64,000 nucleotides of DNA, taken from NCBI RefSeq assembly GCF_000312485.1, contig NZ_HE997646.1, positions 1 to 64,000 of the forward strand, read 5' to 3'. The notes under the pieces were generated by a model, which made no database searches, was not told where the DNA came from, and worked only from the letters and a program-made list of their open reading frames with translations. Below, piece by piece: positions 6,882 to 15,725 of this stretch (positions are counted from its first letter, which is position 1; each line of letters starts with the position of its first letter). Source of the stretch: Yersinia massiliensis CCUG 53443. GTDB taxonomy: Bacteria; Pseudomonadota; Gammaproteobacteria; Enterobacterales; Enterobacteriaceae. Both the position numbers and the translations under genes were made by a program.

Positions 6882-8297
6882 ATGTATATAAAACCTATTG
6901 ATGAATTTATAAACGATTGTTCAAAACTATCAAGTTCAATGTCTGTTTCATACGGTCAGGTAGCTCCTAGTTTTATTTTTTCAAATACAGGGCGAAGGAA
7001 TGGAACAAAATATTTTTCCATCACTCTGCCCCAGCTTATTTCTGTTTTAAAAGACATTCAGAATAACATTGATGAATTTAAGGTAAACAGTGATTATGTA
7101 GAAGACGACTGGAGATATTTGTTTTCAGAATATATTAACGATGATGTGATCAACGCATTATCAACAGTTCAGACCTTGCCATTATTTTCACTTATAAACA
7201 AAGTAATTACTAGTGCTAACAGCAATGACTCAAACTATGTTGAAAAATCAATGCACTTAGAAGAGGGTTATATCGAAAATGCTATTAATTACTTAAGTGG
7301 TCAGTTGCCAGACAATGAAGAATATTTATTCGAGTTAACAGAAAAAAATGTTCCTAATGAAATTATGTTTGGGATAAACAAGATATATTATGGCGCTCCG
7401 GGAACAGGAAAGAGTCATAGAATTAATGAATTAATAGGTTCGTCAAAATGCATAAGAACTGTTTTCTATCCAGATATGCAGTATTCTGATTTTGTAGGTA
7501 GTCTTAAACCCAGAACGATCGAAGACAGCAGTGGCAATAAAAAAGTAGTATATGAGTTTCGGGCCGGTCCATTTATAAGAGCAGTAATTGAAGCTCTTAA
7601 TGTCAAAAATCTGAAAGTAAATGTATATCTTGTTATCGAAGAAATAAACAGAGCATCAGCACCTGCTGTTTTTGGTGAAATATTTCAGCTATTAGATCGC
7701 AACGGAATTGGGGAAAGTAAATATGAAATTGATATATCAGATCCTGATATGCTTGACTATATCAATGATAGAGTTGGTGAAAAAATAACAACATTAAAAA
7801 TCCCTAGAAATTTAAGCATTCTGGCAACAATGAATAGCAGTGATCAGGCCGTAATGCCAATGGATACTGCGTTTAAGCGCCGCTGGCAATTTGAATATCT
7901 ATTAATAAATTACAGTCAGGCAACAGAGGGAATTATTCCGATTGATATACTATCTGAAGATGGCGATGTAAAAACAGTCAACATTCACTGGAAAGATTTT
8001 GCAAAAATATTGAATGATGAACTGAAATCCCTAAAAATACCGGAAGATAGATTATTGGGACATAGATTTCTTGACGAAATTGAATTGAATACCCCAGAAA
8101 TTGCGAGAGCAACGCTGGCAGGGAAATTATTAGTTTATCTTTGGGATGATGTGTTACGTCATGGTAAGAAGAACTTCATATTCCGTTCAGAGGAATTTAG
8201 CACTTACGGGGATTTATTTAACGCATTTATATCTGGAAAGCCTATTTTCAATGAAAATATAGAAGAGAAAATTGAGTCGGTAACGTCTAAGTATTAA
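6882..8297 (+). CDS. McrB/LlaJI-R1-like AAA+ NTPase of a restriction complex
   Basis: 471 residues. Walker A GAPGTGKS (171-178), Walker B VYLVIEEINRA (248-258), and MNSSDQAVMPMDTAFKRRW (about 317-335), which corresponds to the McrB NTAD guanine-recognition region and the arginine finger. The N-terminal 160 residues would carry DNA recognition and lack a familiar domain. The family drives DNA translocation for the partner nuclease encoded immediately downstream. The NSSD variant recalls LlaJI R1-type proteins more than McrB itself, so nucleotide preference (GTP or ATP) is open. Confidence 0.85.
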   Translation: MYIKPIDEFINDCSKLSSSMSVSYGQVAPSFIFSNTGRRNGTKYFSITLPQLISVLKDIQNNIDEFKVNSDYVEDDWRYLFSEYINDDVINALSTVQTLPLFSLINKVITSANSNDSNYVEKSMHLEEGYIENAINYLSGQLPDNEEYLFELTEKNVPNEIMFGINKIYYGAPGTGKSHRINELIGSSKCIRTVFYPDMQYSDFVGSLKPRTIEDSSGNKKVVYEFRAGPFIRAVIEALNVKNLKVNVYLVIEEINRASAPAVFGEIFQLLDRNGIGESKYEIDISDPDMLDYINDRVGEKITTLKIPRNLSILATMNSSDQAVMPMDTAFKRRWQFEYLLINYSQATEGIIPIDILSEDGDVKTVNIHWKDFAKILNDELKSLKIPEDRLLGHRFLDEIELNTPEIARATLAGKLLVYLWDDVLRHGKKNFIFRSEEFSTYGDLFNAFISGKPIFNENIEEKIESVTSKY

Positions 8298-8316
8298 TCT
8301 TTTCGGAGTTAATAAG

Positions 8317-9630
8317 TTGAAAAATTTAACATTTTATAACGACCGAATGAATGTGAATAAGATCCCAACCTCTTTGAGCTCTTTTCTGGTATCAAAAGGT
8401 ATTATCACTGACGATGACATAAATGTTCATTTCGTCGGGTTGGTATATTTTAAAAACAGACCATATATTTTCTTACCAAGAAACAGCGGCATTAGTGACA
8501 TTGAAAATTTATCTGTTACTGATAAAGAAGGTATAGCCAGAGATCTTTTAAACGCAATTCATATATACCAACAGTCACCAAAAAACCTTGTCAAAAATGA
8601 CGACTCTGGTGAAGGCTTTGTCGGAGAAAAAAGCCTAAGCCTGATCATTTCTCTTCTGGAGGATTTCAATCTTAACGGGTTATACAAACGCCGCACAAAT
8701 AGAAAAACAATTAATTCAGGGAAAATAAACTGGAAAAAGACTATTCGTTCATTCTCCCCATACCCTACTGATGATGCGCCGTTTTATCTTGATTTAGAGG
8801 GAACAGAGAAGAGAACTGAATCTGATAATGAGATATCACGAATTCACTCGAAAATAATTAGGGGTATAAGCACAGATTTAGGCTGGCTTACTTACTCAGA
8901 TAATTCTTATTATGAAAATACACTGAATTCCATACGTCATTCTGAAATGGATGTTGACGGACAGCTAGCCATTATTAAAAAAGAGCTGGAAAACACATAC
9001 ACTGAAAGAAATATTTTTTTATTAAACTCCATTTATCAGTATCTTCTAGATGCAAGTGGTAAAGAAAGCAACAATTTAATTACAGGCATAAAAGAATTTC
9101 ATGGAATGTGGGAGCATATGCTTGGAAAGGTAATAGATAATAAAATATATATAAATCATAGGCTAACAGCCCCTGTGTATAAGATATCAGATGAATATAT
9201 ACTTGCATCGTCCAGAGGGCATAAGACGGATATTGTTATCAAAGAAAGTAATACTAATAGATTTATAATTATTGATGCCAAATATTATAAAGCTAGCAAC
9301 ATCCATGATGCTCCAGGATTATCCGATATAGTGAAACAATTTTATTATGCAAAAGCGTTAGGTTTACTTGAAAATGACGCTGAAGATATAAGAAGTGTTT
9401 TCATTTTCCCCGGTAAAAGTGGATATATAGAATCCATACATATGGCATTCAAAAGCTCTAATAAGAAATACTCTTATGATGACTGCCTTGATGATCAATA
9501 TCCACTTATTTTATGTTTATATCAAGACCCAATAGAATTAGTTGGTTACTACTCTCATGGTAAAAAACTAAAAAAACTGACACAGGAAATAACAGATATC
9601 GGAACCAATAATGCTCCGATTTACTCATAG
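8317..9630 (+). CDS. McrC/LlaJI-R2-like PD-(D/E)XK endonuclease subunit
   Basis: 437 residues, TTG start at 8317 with CGGAGTT upstream, 19 bp after the ATPase gene, so co-translated. The C-terminal half has a PD-(D/E)XK-type core: D305 (KTDIVI) and IIDAKYYK with D320 and K322. The N-terminal part (VHFVGLVYFKNRPYIFLPRN) resembles the LlaJI/McrC N-terminal domain. Together with the upstream AAA+ protein it should form a motor-nuclease complex. Whether it cuts unmethylated sites (LlaJI-like) or methylated ones (McrBC-like) depends on the methyltransferase relationship. Confidence 0.8.
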   Translation: MKNLTFYNDRMNVNKIPTSLSSFLVSKGIITDDDINVHFVGLVYFKNRPYIFLPRNSGISDIENLSVTDKEGIARDLLNAIHIYQQSPKNLVKNDDSGEGFVGEKSLSLIISLLEDFNLNGLYKRRTNRKTINSGKINWKKTIRSFSPYPTDDAPFYLDLEGTEKRTESDNEISRIHSKIIRGISTDLGWLTYSDNSYYENTLNSIRHSEMDVDGQLAIIKKELENTYTERNIFLLNSIYQYLLDASGKESNNLITGIKEFHGMWEHMLGKVIDNKIYINHRLTAPVYKISDEYILASSRGHKTDIVIKESNTNRFIIIDAKYYKASNIHDAPGLSDIVKQFYYAKALGLLENDAEDIRSVFIFPGKSGYIESIHMAFKSSNKKYSYDDCLDDQYPLILCLYQDPIELVGYYSHGKKLKKLTQEITDIGTNNAPIYS

Positions 9631-9667
9631 TTCCATTATGTTTTTTGTTGATAAATATAGTTAAATT

Positions 9668-9694
9668 GGGTGATATAAATAGCCTGTATCACCC
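9668..9694 (+). terminator. Terminator-like hairpin after the nuclease gene
   Basis: GGGTGATA / TATCACCC inverted repeat with an 11-nt loop, followed by CTTTGCTT. It is placed 38 bp after the stop of the McrC-like gene; the T-run is weak. Confidence 0.4.
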
Positions 9695-9709
9695 CTTTGC
9701 TTCAATCTC

Positions 9710-9790
9710 CTACTTTACCAACTCCTGACGGGCAAGCTCTTTGAACCAGTTGCCAAGGCTGACACCTTCTTGTGTATATCCATACCGATA
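9710..9790 (-). pseudogene. C-terminal remnant of a small protein
   Basis: On the minus strand, a frame directly after an in-frame TAA reads YGYTQEGVSLGNWFKELA and on to RQELVK before a TAG. It looks like an amphipathic C-terminal helix of a small DNA-binding or antitoxin-like protein, but there is no start codon and no upstream part. Most likely a decayed fragment at the island's right edge. Confidence 0.35.
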
Positions 9791-9803
9791 TTAAGCTAAG
9801 CCT

Positions 9804-10031
9804 TTAAATAAAAGATTCTTTGATTAAATGTAAAGTATTTTGTAAAAAACACATCAATTTAGCCAGTATAACTTCAAGATCTCCATTTTCAGATTTAAAA
9901 AATAACGATCTCATCACTAACTCATGATAAAGCCGCTCAAGAGATATGTTTTCAAACTGATGATATGTATCGATATTCATCCATTTTTTGATTGTTTCAG
10001 TCTGGGTATCCGACCACTTTTTCATCACCAC
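9804..10031 (-). CDS. Small hypothetical protein (75 aa)
   Basis: 75 codons starting ATGGTGATGAAAAAG with GGAG nearby as possible ribosome-binding site. Sequence is helical (MKKWSDTQTETIKKWM ...), with no signal, TM or Cys cluster, and is AT-rich like the rest of the island. It lies between the restriction genes and the right attachment repeat. Coding status is uncertain; no family recognised. Confidence 0.4.
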   Translation of the reverse strand: MVMKKWSDTQTETIKKWMNIDTYHQFENISLERLYHELVMRSLFFKSENGDLEVILAKLMCFLQNTLHLIKESFI

Positions 10032-10225
10032 GCTCCGCTATGAATAAGCCCTTTGTGATAGCATAGTAACTATAAGCTTTTAGGCTTTTTCACCGGATTT
10101 TATGCGCCTAAAATGATTATTTAAAACTCAAATTCATCCGTTGGTATAAATGTTGGGATTCTTTATGAATAAAAAATAAAATTTTCTTTTAAATCATTTG
10201 AATACTTATACATTTGTTTCCTTCT

Positions 10226-10240
10226 GGGGACACCATAACC
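10226..10240. repeat. Attachment-site core copy 2 (right boundary of the defence cargo)
   Basis: Identical 15-mer to 3740-3754 (GGGGACACCATAACC); flanking bases differ on both sides. It closes a segment of about 6.5 kb that has defence genes but no recombinase gene. To its right the chromosomal torYZ terminator and genes begin. The rest of the 408-bp gap 10032-10439 shows no ORF beyond this repeat and the terminator at 10342. Exact sharing of a 15-mer in tRNA 3'-end sequence is unlikely by chance and implies a second integration event at the same site. Confidence 0.7.
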
Positions 10241-10341
10241 GCTTCTCATCGTGTCTCGTTCAGATTCAAATCACTTAAAAATCAAATAAAGACCAGATAG
10301 GTCAAAACCTCACTCATTTGAAACCATGTCAAAATTTAGCC

Positions 10342-10392
10342 ATAAAAAAACTGCACCCTAGCTGTTGGGCATCCAACATTTGGGGTGCAGTT
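10342..10392 (-). terminator. Terminator of the torYZ operon
   Basis: AACTGCACCC (10349-10358) and GGGTGCAGTT (10383-10392) pair perfectly; on the minus strand the hairpin is followed by a run of seven T. A second palindrome TGCGATCG / CGATCGCA lies at 10402-10428, between it and the torZ stop. Confidence 0.75.
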
Positions 10393-10439
10393 CAGCGGTA
10401 TTGCGATCGGTAATCAATAGCGATCGCAGTGTTTCGGTT

Positions 10440-12887
10440 TTAAACACTGGCCCCCTGCGGAGGATCAAATGCCGTTAGCGTCAGCGCTGGGCCGGTATAT
10501 TTCTCAATAGAAACCAACGCAGTATTACCGGAACAACCATTGGCTAACTGAGACGTTGGGATATCCAGCGTCAGGACGTTTGCCCCGCCGTTCTTACAAA
10601 TACCGGTTGCAGGATCAAGGTCCGGCCATGCACCTTCATGGATACAAACGACGCCGGGCTTAATGCCGTCAGAAACTACCGCACCAACTAACACCTGCCC
10701 ACGATCGTTAAAGGCTCTGACTAAATCACCATTGGCAATGCCGCGAGCTTTAGCATCCTCAGGATGAATAGTAATAGGCTCGCGATTATCAACAGCATAA
10801 AGCTCACGTAGCTTGGCATAGTTAAGCTGGCTGTGAAGACGGTGTGCCGGATGGGCAGTTAATAACTGGAGCTGGCCCTCTTTGGCTGACCCTTTCCACT
10901 CATCAGGCGCAAGCCATGTAGGGTGCGGTGGGCAATCTTTATAGCCATAACCTTCGATGGTTTTCGAGAAGATTTCTATTTTTCCACTTGGCGTACCTAA
11001 TGGATTCATGACCGGGTCATCCCTAAACTCAGCATAGCGAACATATTTTGCGTTCTTTTCATTTTTACGCATTTCAATCAGCTTATTGTCCTGCCAGAAC
11101 TGATTAAACTGCGGCATGGCAACACGCTGCGCACGAGCGCCCTTCTGTGCCGCGTCATAAAACTCTCGCAGCCAGTCCATCTCTTCTTTACCTTCAGTAT
11201 AAACTTTACGGCCACCTGGTTTGAGTAACTCAGACATATCAGCAAATACATCAAAGTCATTGCGGGCTTCAAACTGCGGAGCGATGACCTGCTTCATCGG
11301 AACCAAATGCTGGTTACTGTAATCACCGGTCATAGTCAGATCATTACGTTCAAACGACGTGGTAATCGGTAAAACAATATCGGCATGCTTAGCTGCGGCA
11401 GTCCAGTAACATTCGGAGACCACAATCAGTTCTGGTTTTTGCCAGGCTTTAATCAAACGGTTGGTATCTTGATGATGCGTAAAGTTAGCACCGCCAGCCC
11501 ACCAGATCATTTTGATGTCAGGGTAAGTCAGTTCATGGCCATTATGCTGATATTTAGTATTCGGTTTTTCCAGCGCTTCAACAATACGAGCCAGTGGGAA
11601 ACTGTTCACTGCATCTGACGCTGCCCAGTCATTCCCTGCTGAAGATGTTCCGGCGACGGAGGATGATATCGCAGAAAGTACACCACCAGAGCGGGTCGGG
11701 TTACCGCCGTTAGAATAGTGATAGGAGAAGCCAAAACCACCACCTTCAGTACCAATTTGCCCCAACATGGCGGCCAGCGTCACCATCATCCAGTGTTTTT
11801 GCTCACCGTATTGCTGGCGCTGAATGCCCCATCCACCCATGAGCATGGTACTGTTTTTACTGAAGATCTCAGCCAATAATTCGAGTTGAGCCGCCGGTAC
11901 GCCACAGATCTCCTCAGCCCAAGCTGCACTCTTCGGCGTATTGTCTTGCTTCCCGAGCAAGTACTCCTCGAAGCGATCATACCCAGTGGTGTATTTCTCC
12001 AGGAACGCCTTATCATGTAAGGACTTAGTGACTAAAGTATGCGCAATACCCAGCATCATAGCCACATCAGTCCCCATATTTGGGGCCAACCATTGCGCCT
12101 GTTCACCAAAGAAATCAATCGTTTCTGAACGCATTGGGTCAATGGCAATAATGGTTTTTCCTGAACTCTTGAGCTGATTGAAGAATTCAAGGCCTTGCTC
12201 GTCGGTACTGCTCCAAGCAATCTTCAGCGTATTCAGTGGATTAACACCCCACAAAACAACGACCTTTGAATGTTCCAGAATCATCGGGTAAGTGGTCTGT
12301 TGTTCATAAACTTCAACAGAACCCACCACGTGCGGCATAATCACTTGTGCAGCACCGGTCGAGTAATCGCCCAGATGACCTGAATATCCTCCCGCTAAGC
12401 TCATATAACGTTGAAGTAATGTTTGAGCCTTATGTAATACACCACTGGAGCGCCAACCATAGGAGCCAGCAAAGACCGATGCGGGGCCATTTTCTTGACG
12501 AATACGCATATGCTGCTCATGAATTAGCTTCATGGCATCATCCCAGGAAATTTTGACAAACTCGTCGCTGCCGCGCTTACCATCGGGTTTACCCGGTGCA
12601 GCAAGGAAGCTTTTGCGTACCATTGGGTATTTAATCTTGGCGTTGGTATTTATCTGATCAGGTGCGGTAGTCTGTAAGCTATTAGGTATTGTTGTGGCTA
12701 ACGCGCCCTTCGATGAAACAACTTTGCCGTCTTTTACTTCAACATACATGGCGCCCCAGCGCCCTGCAGTCAGAATAGTCCCTGCGGGTGCATTAGCCCA
12801 TGCTGGCAACGGAATGGCAGAAGAGATCACCATCGCTCCAGCAGTAACACCCGCACCTTTAATAAAACCTCTACGTGAAAGATCCAT
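10440..12887 (-). CDS. torZ: Periplasmic molybdopterin TMAO/biotin-sulfoxide reductase TorZ
   Basis: 815 residues. The Tat signal is at the start ([11 protein letters not shown], cleavage likely near AWA-NAPAG). The body matches E. coli TorZ over its whole length, with long identical runs such as [38 protein letters not shown] and [16 protein letters not shown]. The Ser in GDYST is the expected molybdenum ligand. It reduces TMAO and other N- or S-oxides, taking electrons from the membrane-anchored cytochrome TorY encoded 17 bp upstream. There is no N-terminal Fe-S cysteine motif, as expected for the DMSO-reductase type III subfamily (TorA/BisC/TorZ). Confidence 0.93.
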   Translation of the reverse strand: MDLSRRGFIKGAGVTAGAMVISSAIPLPAWANAPAGTILTAGRWGAMYVEVKDGKVVSSKGALATTIPNSLQTTAPDQINTNAKIKYPMVRKSFLAAPGKPDGKRGSDEFVKISWDDAMKLIHEQHMRIRQENGPASVFAGSYGWRSSGVLHKAQTLLQRYMSLAGGYSGHLGDYSTGAAQVIMPHVVGSVEVYEQQTTYPMILEHSKVVVLWGVNPLNTLKIAWSSTDEQGLEFFNQLKSSGKTIIAIDPMRSETIDFFGEQAQWLAPNMGTDVAMMLGIAHTLVTKSLHDKAFLEKYTTGYDRFEEYLLGKQDNTPKSAAWAEEICGVPAAQLELLAEIFSKNSTMLMGGWGIQRQQYGEQKHWMMVTLAAMLGQIGTEGGGFGFSYHYSNGGNPTRSGGVLSAISSSVAGTSSAGNDWAASDAVNSFPLARIVEALEKPNTKYQHNGHELTYPDIKMIWWAGGANFTHHQDTNRLIKAWQKPELIVVSECYWTAAAKHADIVLPITTSFERNDLTMTGDYSNQHLVPMKQVIAPQFEARNDFDVFADMSELLKPGGRKVYTEGKEEMDWLREFYDAAQKGARAQRVAMPQFNQFWQDNKLIEMRKNEKNAKYVRYAEFRDDPVMNPLGTPSGKIEIFSKTIEGYGYKDCPPHPTWLAPDEWKGSAKEGQLQLLTAHPAHRLHSQLNYAKLRELYAVDNREPITIHPEDAKARGIANGDLVRAFNDRGQVLVGAVVSDGIKPGVVCIHEGAWPDLDPATGICKNGGANVLTLDIPTSQLANGCSGNTALVSIEKYTGPALTLTAFDPPQGASV

Positions 12888-12904
12888 ATGCCATCCTCGT
12901 TAGA

Positions 12905-14002
12905 CTAGTGACTGTTGATGTCCTTGGCGTTGTACTGAAAATATTTGGTTAAAATGTCCAGGTCTTGTGGCGTGATATCGGTTCTTGCCCCCATGCCTTT
13001 TGCTACCGCAGGCCAGGCATTAACGGTGTAATGTTTGGAGGATATTTTGGCGTGACAGCCGGAACAGTAAACGTTATCCAGATTTTCTGCATAACCCCAT
13101 AATGGCTGGCGATCCGATAAAACAGGTTCCGTAATGGTGACGGTGAGCGTGACCGGCCGCCATTGGTTGTCGTACTCGTCCTTAGTGAATTCCCCATTAA
13201 TTTTTAACGCTTTTTCACCTTGCTCGGTTAACGAAGCCAAAATCAGGCGCTGACCTTTTTCTATATAAATAACTTGTTCAGCGCCTTTCATCTGAACCCC
13301 ACTCAACATAATTTCTCGCTGAGTACCGTCAGTGTTAAGTACCTGTAGTGCAGTCGCCGGATAAGCCGTACCAAAATCCCCCAACTTAACGGGCTGAACC
13401 GGATAAACTTCTTTCGCTTCGGCAGATGTCTGTTTTGCCAAAGCCATCAATTCGTCTAACGCCTTGTCATCCATTTTGATTTCAGGCGGGAAATGGGCGA
13501 TTCCTTTATGGCAATCAATACAGGTCTGCTGTTCTTTTATGGCCAGATTATGCATTTTTTGTGCATCGGCACTTTGTGCTGCGAGATCCATCGCATCAAA
13601 CTGATGACAGGAGCGACAAGTGGCAGAATCATTTTCTTTGAGCTGCTGCCAAACGGTCTGGGCCATAGCCAGACGTTGTTCTTCGAATTTTTCAGGGGTG
13701 TCAATACTTCCGGTAATAAACTGGTGATAGACATCTTTGCCGGCTTTTATTTTTGCAATAATAAAATCGAGTGGTGCCTTAGGTATGTGGCAATCTGAAC
13801 ACTCAGCCCGGATACCTTTTTGATTTTTAAAGTGTATTGAAGCTTGATACTCATCATAAGGTGCTTGCATGGTATGGCAAGAAAGGCAAAAACTGGTTTC
13901 AGAGGTTTTATGCAATACATAGCTTCCACCACTAAAACCAATTATTCCTAATACAATCCCAATAAAAATCAATATATAAATTTTAGTTTTTTTTATTGCC
14001 AT
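12905..14002 (-). CDS. torY: Membrane-anchored pentahaem c-type cytochrome TorY
   Basis: 365 residues. An N-terminal anchor (residues about 8-27) is followed by five CxxCH haem sites: CLSCH, CSDCH, CRSCH, CIDCH in the NapC/NirT-like part and CSGCH in the C-terminal extension. The fifth, C-terminal haem is what distinguishes TorC/TorY from NapC. It passes electrons from the quinol pool to TorZ. It is first gene of the torYZ operon; its start has only a weak ribosome-binding site (AGGGTTAT). Confidence 0.92.
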   Translation of the reverse strand: MAIKKTKIYILIFIGIVLGIIGFSGGSYVLHKTSETSFCLSCHTMQAPYDEYQASIHFKNQKGIRAECSDCHIPKAPLDFIIAKIKAGKDVYHQFITGSIDTPEKFEEQRLAMAQTVWQQLKENDSATCRSCHQFDAMDLAAQSADAQKMHNLAIKEQQTCIDCHKGIAHFPPEIKMDDKALDELMALAKQTSAEAKEVYPVQPVKLGDFGTAYPATALQVLNTDGTQREIMLSGVQMKGAEQVIYIEKGQRLILASLTEQGEKALKINGEFTKDEYDNQWRPVTLTVTITEPVLSDRQPLWGYAENLDNVYCSGCHAKISSKHYTVNAWPAVAKGMGARTDITPQDLDILTKYFQYNAKDINSH

Positions 14003-15105
14003 GTTTTTATAACCCTGTAATCAAAAAAATCAAACAAACACCAAGAATAGTAAAAACCATAGAAATAACTTTTGATAATATAGATTAATTATTATTAATA
14101 TCTGAATAAGTCGGCAATGTCACAAAAATGAAAAATACAACATTTCAACCTCAAAATGAAATGCAAAAAATAAAAATAAAAACCCTATCGATATAAATTT
14201 TATTACATAACGAAATATTAATAAAATTTAATACTTGAGAAACAATCACCATCAATGACTTGATGGTAAGCAATTGAAAATAAATAAATAAAATAATCAC
14301 TTAATTGCAGTGTAAAATTAAATATTAAAAATACACCTAGGGATTATAAGATCGAATGGCTGATAGAAAATTCAATGCCGCCATTATTTTATGATTTTAC
14401 ACATCAATCTCATTCTTATATCAAAGTTAGAATAATCACCTAACTTTGATATTTATCAATAAATCTACATTTTATCCATCGTCAATCTGAAGCACTAAAC
14501 TATCGCATTAACAAAGGTTGCTATTAGGACAATATCCGCTGATTTCACCGTCAGACATGCTGCTAACTTGCCGCGCACCACCACTTTGACGTCGCGAAGT
14601 TTGACCTCCTGGCTGGATCTGCACGTGGATGCCCCAACCGGCATCGGTTATCGCAGGAAGGATAAACTTAGTGATGATGGTCCTTATGAGCTGGTTATTT
14701 TCCAGCAGGGATAGTGGTTAGTATATTCCATGAATGAGTTTTAGTTTTCATATGACACCAGACAACCATTAAATCCTTAAAGGAGGATATTTACCGGCAT
14801 AAGCATTTTCCACTACATTTATATCAGTGTCGCCGATAGATTAAATTAAAATAATCACATCGAAATATTAATTCCAATTAATTTTCTGCTCTATTACGTG
14901 TATATAAAGTAACATATAATATCTTCAATGAATTTTTATGCATAAAATTCATTACATCAGTGAATTACAATGAGATTTAACACTTGAGAAAAGTCTTCAA
15001 ATGTGAGTAATTAAATAGAAATTTAAACAAAATCAATACCTTTAATTCCATTACTACTATACTGAATAACCATGGGCAATAATAAAGTGAAATAAGGATA
15101 CCCAG
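14003..15105. other. Long AT-rich divergent spacer between torY and evgA
   Basis: About 1.1 kb with no complete gene. Most is strongly AT-rich, with repeated TTAAT/ATTAA-type stretches, as in H-NS-silenced promoter regions. One less AT-rich patch at about 14508-14720 looks like gene remains and is listed separately. Promoters for torYZ and evgAS must lie here; I could not find a convincing FNR or EvgA site by eye. Confidence 0.6.
14508..14719 (-). pseudogene. Orphan C-terminal gene remnant
   Basis: On the minus strand, after an in-frame TAA, an open frame of about 70 codons reads protein-like (LLENNQLIRTIITKFIL, then DAGWGIHVQIQPGGQTSRR, ending GYCPNSNLC, TAA). Composition and a GC content higher than the surrounding spacer suggest the C-terminal end of a lost gene. 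No start codon or ribosome-binding site is present. Family not recognised. Confidence 0.35.
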
Positions 15106-15720
15106 ATGAGCGCTATCATTGTTGATGACCATCCGTTAGCCAGGATTGCTATCCGAAACTTACTGGAAAATGAAGGGATTACCGTATCACTTGAAGCGTC
15201 TGATGGTGCAGAAGCGCTAGCGCTGATTGAAAGTCATCAACCAGAGATTGTTATCTTAGATGTTGATATCCCAACACTCACAGGCATAGAAGTTGTTGAA
15301 GCACTAAGAAAAAAACAATATAACGGTATTATTATCGTTGTTTCAGCTAAAAATAATATCTTCTATGGCAAACGGAGTGCTGATGCAGGTGCAAATGCCT
15401 TCGTGAGTAAAAAAGAAGGTATGACAAATATTACTGCTGCGATAAATGCTGCCCAGAATGGATATAGCTATTTCCCCTTTTCATTAAGTGGATTTGTCGG
15501 CAGCCTCAACTCTGAAGAAGAAAAGCTGCAATCTCTCTCATCGCAAGAAATCAAAGTTATGCGGCATATTTTAAATAGTATGGATACCGCGCAGATTGCA
15601 TCCGAGATGAACATCAGCAGTAAAACAGTCAGTACCTATAAAAGTCGTTTAATGGAAAAACTGGAGTGTAGGTCATTAATGGAGTTATTTTCATTTGCCA
15701 GTCGCAATAAGATTGGTTAG
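15106..15720 (+). CDS. evgA: Response regulator EvgA (LuxR-type)
   Basis: 204 residues, the length of E. coli EvgA. The receiver domain has the DD pair (VDDHPLA), phospho-acceptor D52 in VILDVDIP, and a lysine in FVSKKEG. The C-terminal LuxR-type HTH reads LSSQEIKVMRHIL ... SSKTVSTYKSRLMEKLECRS, nearly as in EvgA. In E. coli, EvgA activates acid-resistance (ydeO-gadE) and efflux genes. It is followed after 5 bp by its sensor gene. Ribosome-binding site AAGGA. Note the gadBC operon 7 kb away. Confidence 0.92.
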   Translation: MSAIIVDDHPLARIAIRNLLENEGITVSLEASDGAEALALIESHQPEIVILDVDIPTLTGIEVVEALRKKQYNGIIIVVSAKNNIFYGKRSADAGANAFVSKKEGMTNITAAINAAQNGYSYFPFSLSGFVGSLNSEEEKLQSLSSQEIKVMRHILNSMDTAQIASEMNISSKTVSTYKSRLMEKLECRSLMELFSFASRNKIG

Positions 15721-15725
15721 TCATT

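Noticed and set aside
3740-10240. Attachment repeats as a complete tRNA gene in the window
   Set aside because: Only the last ten tRNA bases (GGGGACACCA) are present; no cloverleaf can be drawn upstream of either copy.
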